Shown here: positions 1 through 7,379 of the stretch, in pieces
Numbering within the stretch: position 1 is the stretch's first letter
How the letters are laid out: each line of letters begins with the position of its first letter
Source: Bowdeniella nasicola
GTDB lineage: Bacteria > Actinomycetota > Actinomycetes > Actinomycetales > Actinomycetaceae
Assembly: GCA_030537895.1 (NCBI GenBank)
Contig: JAUNVA010000017.1
Location: 1 to 42,291, forward strand
DNA: 42,291 nucleotides
Direction: 5' to 3'
The notes under the pieces: generated by a model
What the model was told of the DNA's origin: nothing
What the model saw: the letters and a program-made list of their open reading frames with translations, nothing else
The model's database searches: none
Program-made: the position numbers and the translations under genes

Positions 1-158
1 CCTGCCCGCCGGCCGGTATGAAGAAGATCCACGAGCTCGTGCCCCACTCCACCTATGTGGAGATCCCGGGCGTCGGTCACTACGGCTTCGCCGAGAACTT
101 CGAGGCCTACATCGCGCCCATTGATGAGTTCCTGACCGACGTTCTGAGGGGGGAGTGA
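1..158 (+). CDS. C-terminal fragment of an alpha/beta-hydrolase-like protein
   Basis: The window opens inside a gene. The frame ending at the TGA at 156-158 is open from the left edge (first full codon at 3) and gives about 51 residues. The fragment contains GVGHYGFAENFEAYIAPIDEFL-like sequence: a small-x-His turn followed by an amphipathic helix. That is how alpha/beta-hydrolase folds end, with the His in the position of the catalytic histidine. The nucleophile and acid residues lie outside the window, so esterase, lactonase, C-C hydrolase and thioesterase cannot be told apart. The stop is 4 bp before the permease start, and the permease ribosome-binding site lies inside the gene's last codons, so the two are probably co-transcribed. 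The family call is moderate and the exact reaction is unknown. Confidence 0.55.
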   Translation, partial: CPPAGMKKIHELVPHSTYVEIPGVGHYGFAENFEAYIAPIDEFLTDVLRGE

Positions 159-162
159 CGCA

Positions 163-933
163 GTGAAACAACGATTCGGTGCCATTTGGCATAATGCGTG
201 GCCCACCTGGGCCACAGTTCTCATGTTCTTCTTCACCTGGGTGGGCTCGCTCTTCTTCCCGAGGTTCATCTTTCCGACCGTGACCGACACCTTCTGGGCC
301 GTCGTCGCGATCTTCACTACGCACTACACACCGCTCCTTACCACCCTTGTGCGATTCTTCGTGGCCCTGTTTGCCGCCGCCTTCGCCGGCTGGGTTGTGG
401 GCCTGTTTATGGGCGCGTTCCGCCGCTACTTTGGGCGCTTCATGCGCCAGGTGACATCTTTCGTGCAGGCGATCCCCGCGATCTCCTGGGTGGTGCTCGC
501 CGTCTTGTGGATCCAGAGCATCGAGCTGAGGATCTTCGCGACGACGTTCCTCATCGCCTGGCCGTTCTTCGTGATCGCGGTCTACGAGGGGATTCGAGAC
601 ATGGATAAGGACCTACTCGACGCCGTCGACCAGTTCCGCCCCTCGCGCATGCAGGTGCTACGCATCCTGCTGGTCCCCCAGTCCCTCATGACGCTCATGC
701 TCGCCATGCGCTCCACGGCCGCGATGACGCTGAAGATCCTCGTGTTCTTCGAACTCATCGGCGCGAACAATGGCATAGGTCAACAGTTCTCCCAGGCTCA
801 AACCACCTATCAGATCGACCTCATCTTCGGCTGGACCATCGTCCTCGTGATGATCAACTTCATGATGCTGTGGCTCTTCGACGTGCTCGAGCGTTACCTG
901 TTCCGCTGGCGCACCGAGGCGGTCGTGCGATGA
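163..933 (+). CDS. ABC transporter permease, SsuC/TauC-like
   Basis: This 256-residue integral membrane protein has hydrophobic segments near residues 12-36, 60-85, 105-145, 180-200 and 215-245, matching the five to six helices of the nitrate/sulfonate/taurine-type permeases. The cytoplasmic coupling (EAA-like) loop is seen around residues 150-172, where DLLDAVDQFRPSRMQVLRI leads to a conserved Pro. The usual Glu-Ala-Ala-Gly core is degenerate. The GTG start at 163 is chosen because GGGGGAG sits 8 bp upstream. The stop overlaps an in-frame ATG of the ATPase gene (ATGA), indicating translational coupling. It should form the channel of an importer with the ATPase and the lipoprotein at 2073. 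The substrate cannot be read from the sequence. The catabolic context suggests a carbon substrate rather than a sulfonate. Confidence 0.85.
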   Translation: MKQRFGAIWHNAWPTWATVLMFFFTWVGSLFFPRFIFPTVTDTFWAVVAIFTTHYTPLLTTLVRFFVALFAAAFAGWVVGLFMGAFRRYFGRFMRQVTSFVQAIPAISWVVLAVLWIQSIELRIFATTFLIAWPFFVIAVYEGIRDMDKDLLDAVDQFRPSRMQVLRILLVPQSLMTLMLAMRSTAAMTLKILVFFELIGANNGIGQQFSQAQTTYQIDLIFGWTIVLVMINFMMLWLFDVLERYLFRWRTEAVVR

Positions 934-971
934 GCGCCGCCGCCCAAGGTCGCCCAACGAAAGGGGAGCAC

Positions 972-1757
972 ATGTCCGCTCCAGCCCCCACCACCCCCGT
1001 CATCGATTTCGACAATGTCCGCCATGTCTTCGGCACCAACGTCGCCGTCGAGCGGCTGAACCTCACGATTAACCACGGCGAGCGTCTCGCGATTCTTGGG
1101 CGCACCGGCGCGGGTAAATCCACCCTGCTGAACCTGCTCATCGGCAACTTGCAGCCCACGGAAGGCGAGGTCCGCATTTCGGGCCTGAACCCGTTCGTGG
1201 ATCACGACAAGCTGCAGGGCAAGATCGGCATGGCGTTTCAGACGCCGCGCCTCATGCCCTGGCGCACGGCGCTCGATAACGTGGCCGTTGGCCAGGAGAT
1301 CTTGGGCGTCAATAAGAAGGAGCGGGAGGCAAACGCCGCGCAGTGGCTGGACAAGATGCACCTGGGTGACTCGCTGAATAAGTTCCCCGGTGAGCTCTCC
1401 GGCGGGATGCGTCAGCGCGTCTCGCTCGCTCGGGCCTTCGCGGTCCAGCCCGCCTTCGTGCTGCTCGATGAGTCCTTCTCCGCCCTCGATGAGGTGACGG
1501 CGAAGACGCTGCGCCAGGACTTTATCGAGCTCGCAGATGAAGAGCAGATCACCTCGCTCATCGTCACGCACAACATCGAAGAGGCCTTCGAGATCGCCCA
1601 CCGCGTAGTCCTGCTCGGACGCCCGGCGAAGATCCTGCAGGAATATCGCGCCGCAGACTCCCCGGAAGTTGGCTCGGTCGAATTCGCCGTGCTGCGTGCT
1701 CAGATTCGCGAACTCATGCTCTCACCCGAGGGCGGCATCTCCGCCCGCGGCGGCTAA
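972..1757 (+). CDS. ABC transporter ATP-binding protein, SsuB/TauB-like
   Basis: A 261-residue nucleotide-binding subunit that powers import through the preceding permease. All catalytic motifs are present when counted from the ATG at 972: Walker A GRTGAGKST (43-51), Q-loop Gln90 in FQTPRLMPW, signature LSGGMRQ (142-148), Walker B VLLDE (163-167), D-loop SALD and switch His200 in VTHN. An in-frame ATG at 930 overlaps the permease stop and would add 14 residues. I prefer 972 because AAAGGGGAG lies just upstream and the family fold begins soon after. The gene is followed by a 315-bp gap, so the permease-ATPase pair probably ends a transcription unit distinct from that of the binding protein. 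Confidence 0.9.
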   Translation: MSAPAPTTPVIDFDNVRHVFGTNVAVERLNLTINHGERLAILGRTGAGKSTLLNLLIGNLQPTEGEVRISGLNPFVDHDKLQGKIGMAFQTPRLMPWRTALDNVAVGQEILGVNKKEREANAAQWLDKMHLGDSLNKFPGELSGGMRQRVSLARAFAVQPAFVLLDESFSALDEVTAKTLRQDFIELADEEQITSLIVTHNIEEAFEIAHRVVLLGRPAKILQEYRAADSPEVGSVEFAVLRAQIRELMLSPEGGISARGG

Positions 1758-2072
1758 CCCTCTCGGTGGCGGCGGAACCTTCGGGCACGCCGCCACTGCC
1801 ATATTCACCCCACACATGCTTGGCGCGGCTCCACGAGAAGACGGGCCGGCGCACGCTCGAGATGCCGTGCGGCAACCGCAGGCATCCCGCTATTTGCTCA
1901 TACCAGGTCCTCATCCTGGAGAGTGAGTGCCCGCCACCACGGATTAATTTTGTCTATTGATTACTTAAAGGCGAAATTAGTCTTGGACTCAATTATGTGA
2001 CCTGTGACATGGTGAACCTACTCAAAGCGCTGCGCTCCCTGTTCGGCGTTCCCCCTACAGTGAGGCCCCCTC
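1758..2072. other. 315-bp non-coding gap between the transporter genes and the catabolic operon
   Basis: I see no convincing gene. Just after the ATPase stop there is a stem-loop with 9-bp arms at 1766-1774 and 1788-1796 (GTGGCGGCG paired with CGCCGCCAC) and a 13-nt loop. No T-run follows, so it is only a possible terminator. From about 1943 to 2010 the composition turns AT-rich, which is unusual for this window and typical of a promoter region. Within it, TGTGAC occurs twice as a head-to-tail heptamer (1996-2001 and 2003-2008). A TACAGT hexamer at 2056-2061 lies 11 bp before the lipoprotein ATG and could be a -10 box for a nearly leaderless transcript, but it has no good -35. Confidence 0.7.
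1996..2009 (+). promoter_or_regulatory. candidate operator: tandem TGTGAC heptamers upstream of the catabolic operon
   Basis: Two copies of TGTGAC spaced 7 bp apart, followed by a related TGGTGA, lie in the AT-rich part of the gap 65-75 bp before the lipoprotein start. Short direct repeats in such a position often bind a transcription factor. No regulator gene is present in the window to pair with it, and the assignment is inference only. Confidence 0.3.
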
Positions 2073-3071
2073 ATGACACACTCAACCAATCGCCGTTTCG
2101 CCGCCGTCGCGGCATTCGCCTCCGGAGCTCTCCTCCTGACCGCATGTGGCTCATCCTCTGAAGAGCCCGAGATGCCCGAGGCCGGAGAAAAGGCTACGGT
2201 GCATGTGGGCCAGTGGATTTCTGGTGCCATCTCCACCACCGCCCTGACCTCCGCGATGCTTGCGGAGAACACCGAGCTCACAGATGAGCACGACCTCGCG
2301 GTCGAGTTCTCCGACTATTCGAACCTGCAGGCCCAATACACGGACCTCGCCACCGGGCGCCTCGACGCGATCGTCGGCGGCCCCGAATCCTTCGCTTCCT
2401 CCGCCGCGAAGGGCGCCCCGCTCGTCCTCGCCGGCTCCTTCTCGCGCTCGAATGCCGCAATCTTGTCGACCGGTGAACAGCTCACCGCTGAGAACCTGAA
2501 GGGCAAGCGTCTTGTCGCACCGACAGCGACCTCCACCTGGCAGCTCGTACGCGCCCAGATCAAGGATGTCACGGGTCTGGAGGCCGAAGAGGACTACGAG
2601 GTCGTGACTGCGGACCACTCGAACTCCGCGATCCAGCAGCTTGCGGCGGGCACCGCCGACTTCGCGATGGGGTGGGGAGAAGCCCTGATCGAGGGCACCG
2701 CCCAATTCCCGAATGTGGAGGTCGTGGCCGACCACGAGATGCTCGCCGGTGACGGTGAGCCCTTCATCCAGTTCGCCGTCGCGGTGAACTCGGACAACGT
2801 TCCGCACGACGTCGCCACCCGCCTCGTCGAGGCCTACGCCGAGCAGGCCGCCTGGATGGAAGAGCACGCGGACGAAGCCGACGCGAAGGCGGTGACCTTC
2901 GGACGCAAGGAAGGCACCGTCAAGGAGATGCTGACCTCCGGGCGCATGAACTTTGATATCAAGCCCTTCCCCGGGCCCGAGGCCGATGAGCTGCGCGAAA
3001 CCCTCCAGGTTCTGGTGGATTCCGGCAAGCTGAGCGCCCTGCCGCCCAAGAGCTTCTTCAGCGGCGAATAG
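2073..3071 (+). CDS. ABC transporter substrate-binding lipoprotein, NMT1/SsuA-like
   Basis: A 332-residue exported lipoprotein. Basic residues NRR (6-8) precede a hydrophobic stretch and the lipobox LTAC, with lipidation Cys25 followed by a Ser/Glu/Pro-rich linker. The mature part resembles the NMT1/THI5/SsuA type of periplasmic-fold binding proteins: a first lobe with GRLDAIVGGPESFA near residues 93-106 and a later segment LAAGTADFAMGWGEA near residues 190-204, where such proteins close over the ligand. It should capture the substrate for the permease and ATPase upstream. It is the first gene of the downstream operon, only 15 bp before the P450, which links uptake to oxidation. Start ATG 2073 has only a weak GTGAGG upstream. 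The ligand is unknown. Confidence 0.85.
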   Translation: MTHSTNRRFAAVAAFASGALLLTACGSSSEEPEMPEAGEKATVHVGQWISGAISTTALTSAMLAENTELTDEHDLAVEFSDYSNLQAQYTDLATGRLDAIVGGPESFASSAAKGAPLVLAGSFSRSNAAILSTGEQLTAENLKGKRLVAPTATSTWQLVRAQIKDVTGLEAEEDYEVVTADHSNSAIQQLAAGTADFAMGWGEALIEGTAQFPNVEVVADHEMLAGDGEPFIQFAVAVNSDNVPHDVATRLVEAYAEQAAWMEEHADEADAKAVTFGRKEGTVKEMLTSGRMNFDIKPFPGPEADELRETLQVLVDSGKLSALPPKSFFSGE

Positions 3072-3086
3072 GCACGGGAGTACGCG

Positions 3087-4295
3087 ATGAGTCAGCCAGA
3101 CGTGGTGCACGGAGTCCCGATGGATCGGGGCTCGTGCCCCTTCCACCCGCCCAGCGAATACCGTACCTTCCGAGAGAGCGATGAGTGGCGCCAGGTTGAG
3201 GTGCTCGACGGCCGGCGCGCCTGGATGATCACCGACTACGCCACGGCCCGCACCGTCCTCGGCGACGACCGCTTCAGTGCCGACCGCACCCGGGAGGGCT
3301 TCCCCTACCTGCAGTTTTCCCAAAAGGCGCTGCTGCGTGGGGCGCCCGTAATGGTGACGACCGACGAGCCGCTGCACTCAGAGATCCGGCGTCGTGCCGC
3401 GGGGGCCTTCACGGCCCGCAAGGTCGCGGACCAACGCGACTTCGTGAGCACGCTCGTCGACCAGTTGATCGATGAAATGCTTCAGAACGGACCGCCCGTC
3501 GAGTTCGTGACGGCTTTCGCACTGCGCATCCCCTCCTATGTGATTGCTCGGATCCTCGGGATCCCTGCGGAGGATCACACGCATTTCCACGAACTCACGG
3601 GCCGGATTTTTGGGCTGTCGAACACGCCCGAGCAGGTGGAAGCCGGGCGGATCGGTTTGCAGGACTACCTAGGCGAGCAGATCGCCTCGAAGTTCGGCAA
3701 CCCCGACGAGGCCCTGCTCACCCAGTACGCGGAGGCGGTGAAAGCCGGCGAGATCACAATGGAGGACGCCAAGTCACAGACGCGCACCCTCCTGATCGCG
3801 GGCCACGAAACCACGGCCTCGATGATCGGGCTCGGCACCCTCTACATGCTCCACCACCCCGAGGTGAAGGAGCGGGTGGTGCACGGCACCGAACGTGAGG
3901 TCATGGGCGTCATCGAAGAGCTGCTGCGCGTCCTGACCATCATGCAGCGTGGGCTCGTGCGGATTGCCACGGAAGACGTCGACATCGATGGCCACCTCAT
4001 CAAAGCGGGGGAGGGCGTGCACATCGCGCTGAACTCCGCGAACCGTGACGCTTCCGTGTTCGAGTTGCCCGATGAGGTGAACCTCGACAAGCCCAGCCGC
4101 CGCCACATCGCCTTCGGGTACGGCATCCACCAGTGTCTGGGCCAAGGCCTCGCGCGTATGGAGATGTCGATCGCCTTTCCTCGTCTCTTCCAGCGCATCC
4201 CGACCCTTGACTGCCCGCTCGATCTGAGTGAGATCCAGTTCAAAACCGATGCGTCGGTCTACGGGGTGCGCGAGCTTCCCGTGACCTGGCACTAA
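3087..4295 (+). CDS. cytochrome P450 monooxygenase
   Basis: A soluble bacterial class I P450 of 402 residues, the normal length. Landmarks are a C-helix His97 and Arg101 (heme propionate contacts), the I-helix oxygen-activation motif AGHETT (238-243), the K-helix ExxR pair Glu278 and Arg281, and the heme loop FGYGIHQCLG (343-352) with axial thiolate Cys350. It should insert one oxygen atom into a small hydrophobic substrate using electrons from the ferredoxin and reductase encoded directly downstream. Start ATG 3087 follows GGGAG. A second in-frame ATG at 3120 lacks such a site. The overall look is of the actinobacterial CYP105/107-like group, but I cannot assign a CYP family. Context suggests catabolism rather than antibiotic tailoring. 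Confidence 0.95.
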   Translation: MSQPDVVHGVPMDRGSCPFHPPSEYRTFRESDEWRQVEVLDGRRAWMITDYATARTVLGDDRFSADRTREGFPYLQFSQKALLRGAPVMVTTDEPLHSEIRRRAAGAFTARKVADQRDFVSTLVDQLIDEMLQNGPPVEFVTAFALRIPSYVIARILGIPAEDHTHFHELTGRIFGLSNTPEQVEAGRIGLQDYLGEQIASKFGNPDEALLTQYAEAVKAGEITMEDAKSQTRTLLIAGHETTASMIGLGTLYMLHHPEVKERVVHGTEREVMGVIEELLRVLTIMQRGLVRIATEDVDIDGHLIKAGEGVHIALNSANRDASVFELPDEVNLDKPSRRHIAFGYGIHQCLGQGLARMEMSIAFPRLFQRIPTLDCPLDLSEIQFKTDASVYGVRELPVTWH

Positions 4296-4311
4296 CCGAA
4301 AGGACCACATC

Positions 4312-4512
4312 GTGAAGATCTCTTTGGATCAGGAACGCTGCGTCTCCGGAGGTCAATGCGTCTTCGCTGCCCCCGACGTCTTTGACCAACGCGAGTCCGA
4401 CGGCGTCGCCATCTTCCTGGTAGACCCCGACGATGTCTCCGAGGACTTCCGCGAGGACGTCATGGAAGCCATTGACATCTGTCCGGCTCAAGCGATTGCT
4501 CTCATCGAATGA
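4312..4512 (+). CDS. [3Fe-4S]-type ferredoxin, P450 redox partner
   Basis: A 66-residue acidic ferredoxin. It has three cluster cysteines, Cys10 and Cys16 in CVSGGQC and Cys57 in the DICPAQA segment. The residue expected to be the fourth cysteine is replaced by Gly (C-x5-C spacing). This pattern is typical of actinobacterial [3Fe-4S] ferredoxins that serve P450s. It shuttles single electrons from the flavoprotein at 4509 to the P450 at 3087. The start is GTG at 4312 with GAAAGGA 7 bp upstream, and the stop overlaps the reductase start (ATGA), consistent with a fixed ratio of the two proteins. The assignment is firm and the partner assignment rests on adjacency. Confidence 0.92.
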   Translation: MKISLDQERCVSGGQCVFAAPDVFDQRESDGVAIFLVDPDDVSEDFREDVMEAIDICPAQAIALIE

Positions 4513-5753
4513 GCGAGCAGTTGATGGACCGAGTCGTGATCGTCGGCGCGGGGCAGGCCGCTATCGCCTGCGCGACCGCGCTGCGCCGTGGCGGCTGGAA
4601 AGGGCCGATCACGATGATTGGGAGGGAAGTCCACCTCCCTTACGAGCGGCCTCCCCTCTCGAAGAAGGTCCTGCTCGGCGTCGTGAGCGGAGACCAGATT
4701 GCCCTGACGAGTGAGGACGCGCTCGCCGAGCTCGACGTCACCTTCCAGTGCGCTACCGTGGCCGCGATTGACCGCGAACGCCGGACCGTGACCCTGGCCG
4801 ACGGCGGCGAGGTGCGCTACGACCACCTGGTGCTGGCCACCGGGTCAGCCGCCCGCGCCCTGCCCGCCTCCCTGCCGGGAGCTGAAGGCCCGGGCGTACA
4901 CGTGATCCGCACTCTGGACGATGCGCTCACAGTCGCGCAGCTTCTCGACCAGGTGCGCGACGTCGCCGTCGTCGGCGGTGGATTTATCGGAGTGGAGGTG
5001 GCCGCCGCCCTCGCGCTCGCGGACCGGCAGGTCTGCCTGCTGGAAGCTGTTGACCACCTTCTCGCCCGCGTCGCCCCACCCCGTCTCGGCCGTTGGGTGC
5101 GTGACTACCTCACGCGCCTCGGCGTGGACGTGCAAACCGGCACCGGCCTCGCACAGATCGAGCGCGAGGGCGAGCGCATCCTCGCCGTGCACGACACCGC
5201 TGGGGTCCGGCACGCCGCCGACCTCGTCATCGTCGGGATCGGCGGCGTTGCCGAGGTCGAGTACGCCCGCGACGCCGGCCTCGAGGTTGACGGCGCGATC
5301 GTCGTCGACGACGAACTGGTCACGAGTGATCCGAGGGTGTTCGCGATCGGAGACTGCGCACTGCAGCGCCGCGCCGATGGCAGCATTCACCGCTACGAGT
5401 CCGTGCAGACCGCCCAGGATCAGGGGCGCTATGTGGCTCGCCGTCTACTCGGTACCCACCGCGGCCCCTATGCCGAGGTCCCCTGGTTCTGGTCCGATAT
5501 CGGGCCCATCAAAATCCAGATGGCCGGCCGGATCGACCAGGCCACGGACATCGTGGTGCGCGGCGATGAGGCGAGCGAGAGTTTCTCTCTGTTCGGCTAC
5601 TGCGACGGCGCATTCGTCGGCATGGCGGCGATCAACCGAACACTCGACTACATGGCGGCGCGCATGTTCCTCAACTCTGGCGCCAACCTCCCCGCGTCGG
5701 CTGCGGCCGACGAGAGCGCCGACCTGCGGGCCCTCGCCCGGGCGGCCCGATGA
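4509..5753 (+). CDS. FAD-dependent NAD(P)H:ferredoxin reductase
   Basis: A 414-residue flavoprotein of the putidaredoxin/rhodocoxin reductase family. It has an N-terminal FAD fold GAGQAA (13-18), PYERPPLSK (44-52), ATGS (110-113), the NAD(P)H-binding GGGFIG (156-161), the second FAD motif VFAIGDC (277-283), and a C-terminal reductase domain with VPWFWSD (324-330) that packs against the flavin. It passes electrons from NAD(P)H to the ferredoxin encoded just before it. The first ATG, 4509, overlaps the ferredoxin stop. An alternative ATG at 4524 would still keep the FAD motif, so the exact start is uncertain by five residues. The stop overlaps an ATG upstream of the dioxygenase, giving continuous coupling in the operon. 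Confidence 0.93.
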   Translation: MSEQLMDRVVIVGAGQAAIACATALRRGGWKGPITMIGREVHLPYERPPLSKKVLLGVVSGDQIALTSEDALAELDVTFQCATVAAIDRERRTVTLADGGEVRYDHLVLATGSAARALPASLPGAEGPGVHVIRTLDDALTVAQLLDQVRDVAVVGGGFIGVEVAAALALADRQVCLLEAVDHLLARVAPPRLGRWVRDYLTRLGVDVQTGTGLAQIEREGERILAVHDTAGVRHAADLVIVGIGGVAEVEYARDAGLEVDGAIVVDDELVTSDPRVFAIGDCALQRRADGSIHRYESVQTAQDQGRYVARRLLGTHRGPYAEVPWFWSDIGPIKIQMAGRIDQATDIVVRGDEASESFSLFGYCDGAFVGMAAINRTLDYMAARMFLNSGANLPASAAADESADLRALARAAR

Positions 5754-5767
5754 TGAAAGGACGACCC

Positions 5768-7360
5768 ATGAGTGAAGATATTCTCCACATCTCGGTTCCA
5801 GAAGAAGACGACACCGATAACCCGTTCCTGAAGGGCCCCTTCCGCCCCCAGCGGCACGAATGCTGGGCCACGCACGAAGAACTCGAGATTCACGGAGAAG
5901 TGCCGCGCGACCTGTTCGGCATGTACGTGCGTAACACCCACAACCAGGCGCAGGCCCCGCTCGGTATCTACCATCCGTTCGATGGGGACGGCATGCTGCA
6001 CGCCATCCGTTTCGAGGACGGCAAAGCCGAGTACCGTAACCGGTTTGTGCGCACGACGGGCTTTTACGCCGAACAGGGCGCGAAGCGGTCCCTGTGGCCC
6101 GGCATCTTGCAGCCCGGTGAGTACCACCGACGCGGTTGGGGCTCGATGGGTGTCATGAAAGATAACGCCGGCACGGATGTGAATGCGCACGCCGGTTCCC
6201 TTATCGCCTCGATGTCTCAGGGATCGGAGCCGTGGTGCCTCAGCCCCGACACACTCGACACCCACGGCGCGCACGCCTGGGGCAAGCTCGTACCCGACGG
6301 GGTCGCCTCACACTACAAAGTGGATAACGAGACCGGGGACATGATCTTCTTCAACTATCCGGAGAAGGCGCCCTTCATGCACTACGGCGTGGTCTCCAAG
6401 GAGAACCAGCTCGTGCACTACGTGCCGATCGAGCTTCCTGGAGCGCGCTGGCCTCACGACATCGGCATGACGAAGAACTACTCAGTACTGCACGATCTGC
6501 CCTACTTCTTCGAACCCGATCTGCTCAAACAGGGCAAGCGCAAACTCACCTTCCATCCAGACATTCCCGCGCGGTTCGGGATCATCCCCCGGTTCGGGCG
6601 TACCGAGGACGTGCGCTGGTTTGAGGCGAAGCCCTGCTGGGTCATGCACATCACCAACTGCTACGAGGACGGTGACTGGGTGATCCAAGACGGGTGCCTG
6701 TGGGACAACCCCGTGAAACCGCCGCTGGGAGACGACGTCGACGCCTACGCAAAGATTGCGCGCGGCCTGGACAAACACGCGACCCACACCCACATGTACC
6801 GCTGGATGTTTAACATGCGCACCGGCCAGGTGAGAGAGTTCTCCCTCGACGACGAGGTGAGCGAATTCCCGGTCATGTCCAACGACTACATCGGACTGAA
6901 GTACCGCTACTCCTACAACTCGCTGTTCGTCCCCCACCAATGGCTCATGGCCGGCATGAAACGCTACGACCTCGCGACCGGTGAGCACACCCGCTACGAG
7001 TACGGCGAGGGCCGCTACGGCTCCGAGTCGTGCATCGCCCGCGCCGTGGGCGCGACACGCGAAGACGACGGCTACCTCATCACCTTCGTGACGGACATGG
7101 TGGAGAACCGTTCTGAATGCGTGATCCTGCGGGCCGATGACCTCGCGGCCGGCCCCGTCTGCACCATCGTCCTGCCCGAACGCATCTCGGTGGGCACCCA
7201 CGCCTGCTGGGTTGAGGGCGACCGGATCGAGGGGGAGAACCGTTCCCCCAAGGAGATGCAGAACCTCGAGTATGGGGATTCCTTCATCTCCCTGGGGACG
7301 CAGTCCGACAGTACTCCCATGGAAGCCAACCCGGCGGATTTCGCGGCGACCCTGACCTGA
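5768..7360 (+). CDS. carotenoid-cleavage/lignostilbene-type dioxygenase (RPE65 family)
   Basis: A 530-residue non-heme iron oxygenase expected to form a seven-bladed beta-propeller and cleave a carbon-carbon double bond with O2 to two carbonyl products. The four iron histidines are recognisable by context: His182 in SHYKVD, His230 in WPHD, His294 in VMHITNCYE and His478 in GTHACW. The second-sphere Glu300 is also present. The N-terminal FDGDGMLHAI stretch (71-80) is typical of the family. ATG 5768 is chosen over in-frame ATGs at 5750 and 5753 because GAAAGGA lies 7 bp upstream, the same arrangement as at the ferredoxin. No signal peptide is visible. The family includes apocarotenoid, stilbene and isoeugenol cleavage enzymes, and sequence alone does not choose between them. 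Confidence 0.9.
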   Translation: MSEDILHISVPEEDDTDNPFLKGPFRPQRHECWATHEELEIHGEVPRDLFGMYVRNTHNQAQAPLGIYHPFDGDGMLHAIRFEDGKAEYRNRFVRTTGFYAEQGAKRSLWPGILQPGEYHRRGWGSMGVMKDNAGTDVNAHAGSLIASMSQGSEPWCLSPDTLDTHGAHAWGKLVPDGVASHYKVDNETGDMIFFNYPEKAPFMHYGVVSKENQLVHYVPIELPGARWPHDIGMTKNYSVLHDLPYFFEPDLLKQGKRKLTFHPDIPARFGIIPRFGRTEDVRWFEAKPCWVMHITNCYEDGDWVIQDGCLWDNPVKPPLGDDVDAYAKIARGLDKHATHTHMYRWMFNMRTGQVREFSLDDEVSEFPVMSNDYIGLKYRYSYNSLFVPHQWLMAGMKRYDLATGEHTRYEYGEGRYGSESCIARAVGATREDDGYLITFVTDMVENRSECVILRADDLAAGPVCTIVLPERISVGTHACWVEGDRIEGENRSPKEMQNLEYGDSFISLGTQSDSTPMEANPADFAATLT

Positions 7361-7379
7361 CGGGAGGCATGCGATCACG

